Assembly (NCBI GenBank): GCA_037954235.1
Contig: JBBMOA010000020.1
Coordinates: forward strand, 22,667,177 to 22,731,176
DNA: 64,000 nt
Origin: Aulostomus chinensis
Lineage: Eukaryota > Chordata > Actinopteri > Syngnathiformes > Aulostomidae
Reading direction: 5' to 3'
Part shown: positions 50,638 to 62,513 of the stretch, piece by piece
Numbering within the stretch: the stretch's first letter is position 1
How the letters are laid out: each line of letters starts with the position of its first letter
The notes under the pieces: generated by a model
What the model was told of the DNA's origin: nothing
The model's database searches: none
Seen by the model: the letters and a program-made list of their open reading frames with translations, nothing else
Program-made: the position numbers and the translations under genes

Positions 50638-53600
50638 AGAAGGGCGGAGGATTGCATTTGGTTATGTCTGAAATGATGTAGATTGCACTCTGCACAGAGG
50701 TGGGTGGGACACTGACAGGGGAGCACTGCAACAGCTGAAATGGGGGTTGAATACACACTCTGCCGCCGTGCGTTGAACACACTCATCCACTGACCCTTTG
50801 TTATGAAAGCTCGAGTGTGCATCCACGTTAGCCTAATGAGTCATCCACACACACAAGCCTTCTCGTCCGAGTTTGGCGAGGCCTGTGAGGCCTTGAAGAA
50901 AATCCTGCCAATCTTCCTGATAGTTTCACGTTGATTAACACCCTCGCCTCCACTTCCCCGCCCCTCCAAAGGTCTGAAGATTCCTGGTCATCCGGTTCAT
51001 GATCATATAAGGAGGGTTAAATCCAGGACTGCTGGGCTTGGTTGTAGATACTCTCATCACATCTTGGAAGACTCAAAAATTTTGGCCCCTCGTGATCCCA
51101 TGACTGTTGTTGACACTTGGGCTCAGATGACTCCCGCGCGTCTCTTATGACCACCGTTACAAAATACAGAAGCGCGCCTGAACCGTTTGGCGTCAGTGAC
51201 CTTGATAGCGACCCCAGAGGAGCTGCTGTAAATGCTCGCCACTCCTTCAGTCTCTCAGGCTCCGTTCAGGCTCATTATTAAGATGCTGGTCCTGCTGCAA
51301 GTACACAGCTGCAACTGTGAGAGTTAACGCTTGGCCTCCGATGACCACTTGTGATCAGTCCTCACGTCCTCCCCCTGCATACAGATAAACACCTACACAC
51401 ACAAAATAAAGATACTTGTGTGTACCTGAACGAGTACAATGTGTGTTGAGGTGCTGCGTCAGACAGTTGTGTACCCCTCAGTTCACTTTGTACACTTTCT
51501 GTTCGTCATAAGATGTACTTCTGAACTCTTGAAGACTTAATATTCTACTTTCAAGGTAACGAATGTCCCATTTGAGAGGACGTTCTATGGAAGTGAGTCT
51601 GTATGTACACAGCCGTTCCTGACTCATACCTCCGTTTTTGGGTGTATTCTTAAGTTTCCAGAAAGTATTTATGAAAATAGTATCCTATTTGTTTTATTCT
51701 GTGGTTCTTTTTTTTGTTTTTGTTTAAAGTGATCGTCCAGCTAGGTTGACCTTCAGCGAGCGCGGCAGGTCGCAGCGACAGAGGAACATTAACACTACAG
51801 TGTGTCTGGTCCTTGGTGTGTTCCCGTCAAGCCAAACTCCACAAGGTCCTCTTCAGGTGCATCTACACGCCTTTTTGAATAGTGAGACGTCGCGTAATCA
51901 TGGTGATAATAAGAGTAATATGTAACAGAGGCCATCAGCTGATGCGGCAGTCCTACGATGTGGCATCCATGCCTGTACATGAGAGAATCAGCACCTCTGT
52001 GAGGAAGCTGGCTGAATGTGAAGCAGTGTGTTGCGAGTTGACACCCCAGCGGGCCGTGGCATCAGGGATTATTAGATGTATTTTAAGACGTCACCTCATT
52101 TCTTAAATTTAATCGCTGGGTGCCAAAATCAAGAGCAGCGCTAACATTGTGCCCCGAGTGCGGTTGCACTTCCACCTGGAGCTGCCCACTTGGGATCTGC
52201 TGACTCAGATGCACTCAGGAACGTCTGAACAGCTTCTCTCGAATGAAAAAGCTCCCTGAATGAGAGGTGAAGCTTCCTCAAGTATCTGCAGTCAAGTTCA
52301 GTTGCCCTTGATTCGACCTGTCTTGGACACGCTCCTGAAACTTTGTCTGTTTCCCTAAAATCTCTCATGACAGAATAAAACGAATTGGCCCAAAAAAATC
52401 TGCAAGATTTCTTTCCTCAGTCGGCCGGTTTGCATCTTGTATTTGGTGCATTATCACAGTACGGCTTTACACGGTTCGACTCTGTCAACACAGAAAGCGT
52501 GGAAATATCTTTCAGTGTAACCTTGACAAAAACTGTTGATGCTTGACTATCAGGCTGTGGAAGCCAAAAGGTTAACACAGCGGGGATGTGTATGAGTGTG
52601 TTTGTGCCTGCTCATGCTTTCTGCCGACGATAACACGATTAGCCCCGGGCTTAGCCATCACTTTTGCTCACCTCCCCTCTGTGACCTCTCAAAAAAATAC
52701 AGCCTGGACTCAGTGTTGAGGTGCTATTTGGGGCTAAATGGGATCACCAGCGGGGCTGCGGATGTTGAGGTGCGGATCAAATTGTAGGATTAAGGATTAG
52801 ACCTTGAGTTAACATTACAATATGGAGCGCAGAGAACACTTCCGGGCTGAGAAATGCGGTGAGCTGAGGAGAAAAAATGTGTTTTTTTTTTTTTTTTCCC
52901 CTGATAGATTGAGGAAAGAAGCTGCATTTTCATAAAACTACAGTAAGCAGCTTTTGCTTTTTTAAATATCATTGACACTTGCACTGCTGTTTGAGGCTGA
53001 GGCTGCTATTTTGGGACTGAAGCTGCTGAGTCAGTGTGTAGTGCCAATACTCATTTATCTCAACCAGCAAAGCTGCAAAGAGCTTGCGTCTGCCGTGCCG
53101 TCCACTCTCGGACGATGAAAGTGAGTTCGCTGGAATGGGATGAACAAAAGTCGAGGTTTGGTTCTTGAACCGATGCAGCTGTGTCTCTGTTAAAGTTGCC
53201 TTCACCGAGGAGGTCATGTGACCACCAGCACCTCTGACTGTTGGCATCAACAACTAGATGTTGAGGACACTGGTGGACGGGTTGGTGATCTTACAGTGAC
53301 CGTGTCTGGAAGTTTTGGAGGCAATCCGGATCAAACTGTGCCCAGAAAACTTGGCAGGGTGTAATTTAAGTGGTATCTACCTGGACACGTCATTGATGAG
53401 TTTCCATCAAATTCCTGAAGTCCATGTTGAGTTGGGATGGTGGGAAGAAAGACATGTCAGCGTCTGGAAATCATGGAAGTCTGGATTTGAGATCCGATTT
53501 TGATATTTCGCAAATATTTGAGCATTTTTTGAGGAGGACAGGGATTTGACCCAGGAGCGTACGTACTGAGGCCTGGAAAATCTTGTGTGGTCGGGAATTG

Positions 53601-55156
53601 ACGAGTTTTTGACACCAGATTCCTTATCAGACCGTGTACCCAGGTCACTGACAATCATGCTTTTGAAATGGAACGAAATGTGCGTGATCAGAAAGATCAG
53701 AGGGAATTTAGACACTTTTCTGTATGTTCCAACAGTCAGAAAGTAATAAATGACTCAGGACAAACTGTTTACATGCATTAGACCACATTTTTGACTCTCT
53801 GCTGGATCAGATCGCGTCACAATGATGGCATCCAGGGGTCCAGAAGCAGCAGTGCCAGAGAAGTAGGAGAGACGGCTTTATTCTCAGCTTCAGAACGAAC
53901 CTCTTTGGTACGATCACTTTGTTAGATTTTGGAATGTTTAAAGATGAATTGGGAAACTGAGAATAGGAGCAGCCATTAAACGGTACGCATGTTAACCACA
54001 GCGGGACTGGGATTTCTTTCATTGCTAAGTTTGCTATAAAAGGGAGAGAAAAAAAATGAGCCAAACTCAGTAAAGGGAAGAAGAATGTAATGAGCATCAG
54101 TCAGTCACGCACAGTAAACGCTCAGTGTTGAAAATGAGGAGGAGGAAGTGCCACGGATTGAGTCATATTTCATGTGCCCTATAGTTTGGAGGCTGACTTT
54201 ACCGTGGGAGTGGCGCCGCTTGGACGTAATCCACCGCTCTGTACTCAGGTTGAATTACAGGGTGCAGTGAATAGGGAGATGTGAAAGCCTCAGCGGGGAG
54301 TTGAGTGTGACCCAGGCCTGCAGGGCGCAGACAGACGCTTACTGAGGTCACACTTTGTGTTCACTCTGTGTGCACGATCTAATCTGCAGGACACTTATTG
54401 TTGGTTGCCTCTCCTACTCAAACCTGACACCCCACACTCCGGTATGACCGCACTGGACACACATGTAACAGCGGCGTGTCAGTCCAGGTGAACAGTAGCA
54501 GATGTGGAGCTCGATTTCATAAAAAATCAGTCAAAATAAGTCTAGCAGATCCAGCACTGGGGCTTCTGTGCAAACCTGTATCAGTCGCATGTCACGCTAG
54601 AGTGTGATGATGAGGACATGTTCTTGTCCAGGAGATGGAAATTCCTCAAGGCTGCTCTGCATTTTCACTGATAGGTGGCTCTTCTTTTTCTTCTTCTTTC
54701 TTCTGTTTTCCAGCCAGAGCCACGTGGAACGTTGCCTGTATGAACTAGTTGAATGCACATTTCCATTTTTCTGGCAGTTCACGTCACGTTTGTTTGACAA
54801 TAACGTGGAAACACGACCACTTTCTTCCTGTATGGCAGTAGGAAAAGGTTCAACTGAAGTGTTCCGTACGCGCTACATTATTTCCCTCCCTGACAATCAG
54901 GGCAGGAGGTTTGGTTGGGATCCCTCCCGGCGCTCTGCAGTCTACGTTTCTCTCCCCTCCTCTTCCATCGTCGTCGTCTCCATCACCTTGTGAGCTGCAG
55001 GATCACACAACATAACAAGATTAGATGAGAATGTAACTCCCACAAATCTCTCCCACACATTAAACATCTACCGTAGCCCAGATTGAGACGCGTGCAGCTG
55101 TGTGACAGATTGATAAAGGATCAGTGTCGCCTTATTGATTAATCCGTTTTCTTCCA

Positions 55157-55160
<4 letters not shown>

Positions 55161-55193
<33 letters not shown>

Positions 55194-55205
55194 AGCACTT
55201 ACGTT

Positions 55206-55237
<32 letters not shown>
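55161..55237. repeat. (AC)n then (GT)n then (GA)n
   Basis: AC tract at 55161-55192, GT tract at 55206-55225 and GA tract to 55237. AC and GT are only 13 bp apart in inverse orientation and could form a hairpin. Confidence 0.93.
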
Positions 55238-55240
<3 letters not shown>

Positions 55241-57916
55241 TGGAGCAGTATCATATTTGCCGATGTCTTCCGCTCACGCAGGTGCACACACCTGCGTATA
55301 CTAATTACAGCTCTGCGATTGTGAGAAAGGTGAATTTCCTCCGACCGGCCAAGCGACGCGACTTGTGTTGAGATTGTAGAAGCAGACGTGGTCAGTTGGT
55401 CACGGCCGCCGGAGTCACCCGCTGAATTAGGCCTTCTCTAAATGTTGTTCGTCTTCTCACGGCGCTGCGCCTGACAACAGCACAGCTCAAACTGAATCAT
55501 CCTCCAACCGTTATTCAGCCACGCCTCGCTGGTCAACTGTGACGCAACAACTTATCACAGCGCAAATATCCATCAAGGTATGATGATTGTAAACCAGTAA
55601 GACTTTTCCAGTTAAGATAGTTGGCGTGACTGCCCACATGTTGTGTTCATGTTATACTAACACAGGTTACAGCAAAGATGGAGGGGAGGTTAGGGTGAAG
55701 TGGATAATGGTCCCCACATTGAAGGAAGGGTCAGAGAGTCAAGCTCAAGGACGCTCATGTCCGTCAAATGTGGCTGCCACAGGAAGTTACCAGTCCCAAA
55801 AACAAAGAGGGATCCAGCGTGGATTGTATGGAAAGCCTCCGCCCTCCTCTTAAAACTGCTGAAGAGGTCAGAGCTGAGAGGCGATGGATGGCGAGGTAGA
55901 GAGAAAGATTCGCCGTGGCTGGGAGAGAAAGGAGATAAAGGAAATGTGGGTGAAGAGAGAGAGCTGCCCCAGAAATGTGAGGGGAACTCTACAGAGGAAT
56001 GTATTTGACATTTGGTCCTTCAGTTCCCCATTTTTCTGTCTTTCCTCTCAAATTTATCTACACTCTCAGTCCTGGAACAGAAAGGTAATGATTCCTGTCA
56101 TCTAAAAATACCGGCGTTTTCATTTTGCTGCTCTTTTCCATGCTTGGTTTATAGGTTATGTCAAAAAAGGGGAGTGTCTCTTTAGTGACATTTCACTGCT
56201 TCGGCGCTGCTGATGAGAATATCTCGCAGCCGTCCTTTAAGGATGGATGAATCTCACATTTCACAAGTGGAAGAGTAGTTGCACTTGTCACCACGCTGAC
56301 TTTTTGCAATCTCTGGGTATTCTTGTTTTCCCCTCTTTCACTCGCCGTATCTCAGCGTTTGGTATCAGCAGTCTCAGACAAGCCATTGTCCCTGCAGACA
56401 TCCTCTGAAGGAGCCACGGCGCTCTGACATGCTACATAATGATGTCGAGATGAAGTCGTGATGTCCACAAAACTAAACCCAAGCTGCTGGCGGAGGAATT
56501 GGATTTCTCTCTCCGGTGAAGCTGCTGGAAGCGACTACAGGAAACATGTGGCACTTCAAATCAGGGAATGCAGCAGACAAAGCAGGAGGAGGAAGCAGGT
56601 TGACAATGACGGCCACCAGTGCAGCTGGGGGGGTTCTCCAGGAGGACTGGACCTCCCGCTGGCACAGTAGGCAGGTGAACACAAGTGGAAAACTTTGACA
56701 ATACTTTATCCTGCAGGAAAGGAAGACCAAAACCTACCACGTGGCACACTGACATGATGTTAGAACTTGAATTGTTAAATACATGTGGAATTTAAAAATA
56801 CATTTAAACAAATTTGTGCAGCTAAAACTGGACTTTCATGTAAAAATAGTCCGGCTAAATGGGGTTTTAAAGCAGACGAGTTTTGGACGGACCAGTCTCA
56901 GCTTCAGGAGCTGTCAGCCTTTGAACTTCGCTCCTCCTCTGGACAGGACGCCTCCAGCTGGTAGTTAACCTGTTTGGGTCTGTGGGTTAATCAGAAGTCT
57001 GATAGCAACCAGCTAGAAAGGGACATTGGACCACCAACCGTCCTGGAGGTGGCAGACTTCCATCAGTACATGGATTCTTCCTCCTGTTCTTGTGCACGCT
57101 GCTAATGACAGCGAGCTGTAGCATCTGGGTGTGTGAACTCAGCGGTGCTGACCGGTGATGTGACGCCAGCTTTGGCGCCGCAGCCTGAATCTTTTCTGGA
57201 AAGAAGGTTTGTAAATGATAAAATGTGACCATCTGCCACCTCATCCAAACCAAATCCTCCTCAGAGCGCCACGTCGCCTCTGACATCATTGTTAGCTGCT
57301 CTCCAGCCTCACAGGCGACTTCTTGTCTTCCCATCTGGACACAAATCCTCGATCTGGTAACAAGCCGGCTTGAGCAGACATGAATGTCTTCATGTCACAT
57401 GACACGCCGGCATGTCCCCGGACAAGCTGTCTGATACTGCAGATTTCTCTCTTTATCTGCTGTCAGTGGCTATAAAAGCACTGGGGATGCACCACCACAG
57501 ACGTATGTATGATCTCATGTATACTTCAGAAAATAGGAATTTAGCCTCCCTGATGCCTGTGCCTTTGGTGTCTGTTACATTTTTTTTTTTTTTAATTGCT
57601 GTTGTCACTCGCCTGCTTTGAAGCCTCAGAAACCAAGAATCTTAACTGTAAAATTATTCAATCCTTCATCTCTCAGTGACACATTAAATCACACCGTCGT
57701 ACTGATCCCAGAGTATCCGGAAGATCCGGGATGAATATGGCGCCGATCTTCCATCAGACAGTTGCTGGCTCGGCTCGCCGGTGTCACACGGCACCAGTGG
57801 AAACTCGGAGATGTAATCAGCGTTGTCTGAATTAAAAAATGCAGTTTGTCCAGATGCATCAGTCATAATTTCCTTTGCAAAGGAGATGAATATTATTATT
57901 AAGTTGTTTGGTACAT

Positions 57917-57941
57917 ACACACACACACACACACACACACA
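57917..57941 (+). repeat. (AC)n microsatellite, 25 bp
   Basis: Short pure AC tract in intron 2. Confidence 0.93.
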
Positions 57942-58816
57942 GATACAGGAGGAGAGCCAAGGCGGAAGGAAGCGCAGTAACTACACAATAATGGCAGGAA
58001 AGCGTCTTGCCGTCTTTCGATGCCTCTAAAGAGACAAAAAAAAATGTTAAGTGGGGAAAAACAGGAAGGACGAGTGAGGGCGAGTCACTGATCCTCTGAC
58101 AGCTCCGCTCACTTTCTCTCTTTCTCCCTAAAAAGGATTTAATAAATATTCTCATCGTTATCAGATGACCAGGAGAAAGAAAAAAAGATAAGTGGGCTGA
58201 TCTGATTTTTGTTTGAAATCAGATGTGGTCGACTGCTGACGTGTTGAGTCAGGCCAGCGTTCCGGTTTCAGAAGCAACCTTTCCCCTGTACTCTGGTGTC
58301 ATAAAGACCTCGGCTGGGTCGAACGTGTGGACTGACATCTTATAAGTCAACTGTTTTGGAAAAGAGCTTCTTGCCGAGACTTGGAGGAGAGGTAAAGATG
58401 CCGCTTACGTCTGCAGGTACAGCTGCAAGTACAGCGTTGGTGGAAGTTAGCCTAGCGTAGCATCGGAGACACCGCATGCACGGCTCCGTTCCAAGTCGAA
58501 AACAAGCCGACGTCACTGTACAGAACTTGTGTTGGTTCTGCTTCCGATACACCATAACAGTGAGATATGGCCGGTGTATCTGCACCACTGTAGGTGGAGG
58601 AAATGCCATTTGGTTTATAATCTGCAGGTGGAGGGAATGTCTTTCAGTTGGTAATCCAGATTATTTTAAGGACGAGTCACCTTTCTAGCAGGGAACTGAT
58701 TCGATGGCCTGCGGAGGCTCTGCACCTCCCGGTGCCATGGAAATCAACACATTCTCACAACTGGAGGCTGCTCAGGAGGCGCAGACCTGCCGGCCAGACA
58801 CCACCACTGCCTCGAA

Positions 58817-58831
58817 CCACTAGGTGGCGCT
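58817..58831 (+). promoter_or_regulatory. Strong CTCF-type core motif in intron 2
   Basis: CCACTAGGTGGCGCT fits the vertebrate CTCF core CCASYAGRKGGCRSY at every position. It is 1.2 kb before exon 3. Motif match alone does not show occupancy. Confidence 0.5.
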
Positions 58832-59980
58832 CTGACTGTAACATTGACGATGAACAGCATGATATCTCCCCGTCTGTGGGTCAGAAGCCTAGTTTTTGGG
58901 TAATCCTGCTGACAGATGGACATTTTGAACATCGGTTGACTGAATTGGGGTTGTGGGTGATGTTATTTCTGGTTTGGCTCATGAGTGCCGCCGTTTCTGC
59001 TGTGCTTCTTATCATTATCGAACCGCGTCCGCTCCTCACTTGTCTCTGTTTCTCCTCTCCCTGCCCTCTGGTCAGCCTCCCTGCGCTGATGCAGTTATGC
59101 TTTCATTTCTTTACTGATCGTCCCGGTCTTTTCTCTTCACCTCCCCTCTAACTGCTCAAATAATTCATCCAAATGAGGTCTTGGGTTTATAAGTGGTGCA
59201 AGAGGACTAAGAACCTCCTGAGAGTGCCGGTGTGGTTACGTCCGTCTGTGAGGGTGGAAAGTTTCAAGCAGAAAGTGTCGTGTGGAAACTTGAAAGTGCC
59301 ATTAAGAGTCTGGCAGTTAAACTGGAAACGAGCAGATTTGCATACGCTGTTGATTATTCAGTGAGGAGGAACGAGGAGATGGAATGCTGAGGGCTGATGA
59401 GCGTTATTGTTATTATTTTCCCAAGCAGACAACTTTTCTATATCTTAGAAGCTGTCTGAGAGGATCTTTAATGGGCTGCCTGGCGTAAACGCACAGATGA
59501 AGGTGTTTGATTGGGTGTCCTTTGACTCTGCCGAGGGGTTTTGGGGGGGTAATGGCAGCAGGAAAATGAGGCTAGAGACGAGCGACACTCCAGACGTTTC
59601 ATCGGCGCCCGTAATGCTACCACTCACCATCTGTTTCGTGCGGTAATTATTCAAACCTAAACATAATTATTAACTCGCTCTTTATTTATTGCTTTCTCAC
59701 AGAGACCCTGACTAACACCTGTTGCCATTCAAGTACGGCTGCTAACGAAGTTTCAGGCTAGAGATGCTTTGCAAATGTTGTTAAAATGGACTTTTTGGAG
59801 CACTGAGTGCAACTCCGAGGTCTGGCGGTGAGGGTCGCTCACCAGGTAAGTCGCTGGCCCAAGTGCAACATTCTGGCTCATAAGCGTTAATCATAAAGTC
59901 ACGGAAGCATCAAGGACGAATCGATTAGAGTCTGGCAATCATTTTTACTTGATATGATTACTTACTCTGTCAAAGCAAAG

Positions 59981-60037
59981 TTTTTTTTTTCTTCATTCAT
60001 CATTTGAACTTAATCTTGGCATCTCTGTGTCTTGCAG
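59981..60037 (+). promoter_or_regulatory. man1a1: Polypyrimidine tract and 3' splice site of exon 3
   Basis: A T10 run with following C/T-rich bases at 59981-60000, a branch-point-like CTTAATC near 60009-60015, and TCTGTGTCTTGCAG ending at 60037. It is a good consensus acceptor directly before the conserved IKGATIVDALDT coding segment. Confidence 0.8.
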
Positions 60038-60153
60038 GAAGTATCAAAGGAGCGACAATCGTGGATGCTCTGGACACGCTCTACATCATGGAAATGTACG
60101 AAGAATTTGATGCTGCTACCGACTGGGTGGAGAAGAACCTGGACTTCAATGTG
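60038..60153 (+). CDS. man1a1: man1a1 coding exon 3: GH47 domain, ATIVDALDTL segment
   Basis: A 116-nt exon entered in phase 1 that completes the split Gly codon and ends in phase 0. It reads GSIKGATIVDALDTLYIMEM, then YEEFDAATDWVEKNLDFNV. The GATIVDALDTL block is a near-invariant GH47 signature near the start of the (alpha/alpha)7 barrel. The IKG and MEM residues favour MAN1A1; human MAN1A2 has QMG and MGL at these places. The donor GTG|GTAAGG is canonical and is followed after 15 nt by a long GT tract. These are residues 204-242. The catalytic acids and the disulfide region are encoded further downstream, outside the window. Confidence 0.94.
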
Positions 60154-60164
60154 GTAAGGGAGCA

Positions 60165-60167
<3 letters not shown>

Positions 60168-60239
<72 letters not shown>
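60168..60239 (+). repeat. (GT)36 tract next to the exon 3 donor
   Basis: Pure GT tract of 72 nt beginning 15 nt after the exon 3 5' splice site. As RNA it is (GU)n, a known TDP-43 and CELF-type binding sequence; an effect here is inference. Confidence 0.96.
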
Positions 60240-60241
<2 letters not shown>

Positions 60242-61356
60242 TTGGGATGATCAAATAAATAGATTTAGAGACAGCCATGGCCATAAGCCATAATTCTTTC
60301 AATCGAAGCTTGACTCACGGGGAGAGAGGAGCCTTGAAAGACTCGCCCTTGACTCCTTTGGCATTTTCATTAACTTGCGTTCTGGTTAATGGCTTGAATG
60401 CGAAAGAGCAAACACCTTTACGCTGGAGTTGCCAATGTACCTAAGACATGATCAAGATGTGATTAAGGAACGCTCCGTCCGACATCGACGGAACCGTGGA
60501 GGGGAAATTAAAACATGATCCAGGAGCGAGGAGTGCAGATGAGCAGGCCGATGTCTTTGGTGAGTGAATCTACAGTTTGTGGTACTGCACCCAAAACTGT
60601 TTGTTTGTCACCAACTAGGAGGGTAAATGAATTCTGTTTATCAGCCTCAGCAAGCAGCAGCTCAACACAGCCCGTAATATTCTTGCTTTTCTTCCAAGGG
60701 ACACCCTCATTGGTTGAAATGCCCGTTTCTCCGGCTTCACCTGTCTGCCGAGTGTTCCGTTCTCAGATAGGTTGCTGACAGAAACATAATCTGCTTCCAA
60801 CCTTCATGTAGTTTGCAGAGGAGAAACATTCAAGTTGTCTGGATCAGAGACATGCAGGCAGGTTTGTTTACTGTCAGTATGAAATGATGCAAGTGTTACA
60901 AGAAGAGTTGACACATACAGCAGGAACGTGAAAGAAAGACACATCCGGTGTGTCCTACATATTGAGGACCTGGTTTTCTGTCTGCTGGATCTAATCAGTC
61001 TCGCCTTGTAAACTCAACCAGACATGACAGGAGTTTCTGAATCCGCATCATCCCGAGCAGCAGACAGTTTTGTGCTCATTAGAGCACAAAAGAAATAACG
61101 CTGAATATTTTCAAAACTCTGTGCTGGTATACAAGATTCCCAAGAGCCAAAAAAGTTTCATTATGAGTTGATGGAATGGAGAAATGAGAGGTCAGACTGG
61201 TCGTTCCACACCAAGTCCACCATGGTCGGTGCCAGGAACATTCACTCATTTCTTCAGTAAACCACGGTTCAGTTTGAGGGAAGCTGCTTGTATGAAAGGT
61301 TTTTAACTTCGTGAGTTTGTGGTTGTGTTGGGGAGCGGTCGCGACAGTTTGAGGCC

Positions 61357-61753
61357 TTTTAGCTGGCGTTTTAGCTGCGTTTTAGCTGGCGTTTTAGCTG
61401 GCGTTTTAGCTGCGTTTTAGCTGGCGTTTTAACTGGCGTTTTAGCTGGCGTTTTAGCTGCGTTTTAGCTAGCGTTTTAGCTGGCGTTTTAGCTGGCGTTT
61501 TAACTGGCGTTTTAGCTGGCGTTTTAGCTGCGTTTTAGCTGGCGTTTTAGCTGGCGTTTTAGCTGCGTTTTAGCTGGCGTTTTAGCTGGCGTTTTAGCTG
61601 GCGTTTTAGCTGCGTTTTAGCTGGCGTTTTAGCTGGCGTTTTAGCTGGCGTTTTAGCTGCGTTTTAGCTGGCGTTTTAGCTGCGTTTTAGCTGGCGTTTT
61701 AGCTGCGTTTTAGCTGGCGTTTTAGCTGCGTTTTAGCTGGCGTTTTAGCTGCG
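61357..61753 (+). repeat. 11/12-bp minisatellite (TTTTAGCTGGCG / TTTTAGCTGCG)
   Basis: About 34 tandem units in intron 3. Two unit lengths, 12 bp (GGCG) and 11 bp (GCG), are interleaved. Single-base variants occur (AACTGG, AGCTAG). The last part becomes a regular 12+11 alternation, a 23-bp higher-order unit. Every unit carries the AGCT palindrome. Confidence 0.95.
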
Positions 61754-62466
61754 TTGTGCTAACGACGAAGTGACGATTACAAACCAAGGGTCGGCGGGAG
61801 GGGCGGAGTATGCAACTATGATCCCAGTTGCTCCACTACCAGTGATTATTGGAAGATGGCTCGTCATTCCTTGGGAGAAGAAACCTCCACCCAACTACCG
61901 TTTTCAGTATTTTTCTCTGTTGTCAAAATGCCTCAACAAAAAAAAATCTCCAGATTTAATAAAGAGTTCGAGTCGAGAGGATTTGATCGAGCGGCTCAAC
62001 AAGCGTCCGCCACGGCGACCGGACGATGACTGTACTTCCACCACGACGTTGTAACAAACGTGGGTCTGTGAATTTGGTTCCAGTTGACTGTCAGTTCATA
62101 AGAGACTTGATAATAACGATCAACCCTATAATCAGGAAAAACACAATGAGCTTAAAACTGTTGGGCGTGTTTTATGTGGCAAATTTAACCTTAATTACTT
62201 GATATAAAACTTAATGTTAGGTTCTAATGTTACATTGGTAGTGCGGTTATGCAGCCTTCGGATGGTGAAACGCCACATTTCACCTCGTGTGGTACCACAA
62301 GTTGTTGATTCCCCGTTGAAAATCAGATTTATGTCTCCCTGGATCTCGGAGGGACGCGTCATTGACAGAGAACATCTTGAACGTTTATATACGCGCATTT
62401 TGTAGTGGATCCAGTGTGAAGAGTGAGACATTGAACACACAAAACCACAGCTGTCAGAAAAGTTGA

Positions 62467-62470
<4 letters not shown>

Positions 62471-62511
<41 letters not shown>
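62471..62511 (+). repeat. (GT)n microsatellite, 41 bp
   Basis: Pure GT tract in intron 3, with a shorter CA tract in opposite sense at 62645-62662. Confidence 0.95.

Positions 62512-62513
<2 letters not shown>

Larger units (their letters stand above)
38556..60037 (+). other. man1a1: man1a1 intron 2 (21,482 bp)
   Basis: Bounded by GTGAGT and TTGCAG. It contains many dinucleotide tracts, an ATT-rich tract at 40460, a SINE at 43781-44203, a MITE-like fragment at 45396-45650 and a CTCF-like motif at 58817. I found no further coding exon. Open frames such as 47013-47447 (-) and 58648-59151 (+) have no recognisable domain. The rest appears to be unique non-coding DNA. Confidence 0.85.

Noticed and set aside
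58648..59151. 167-codon plus-strand frame with a possible membrane segment
   Set aside because: No recognisable homology, and it lies in intron 2 of man1a1 with no supporting signals.
61770..62054. 94-codon frame after the 11/12-bp minisatellite as a transposon or small gene
   Set aside because: Codon pattern is not convincing and no motif is recognised; kept only as a remark under intron 3.
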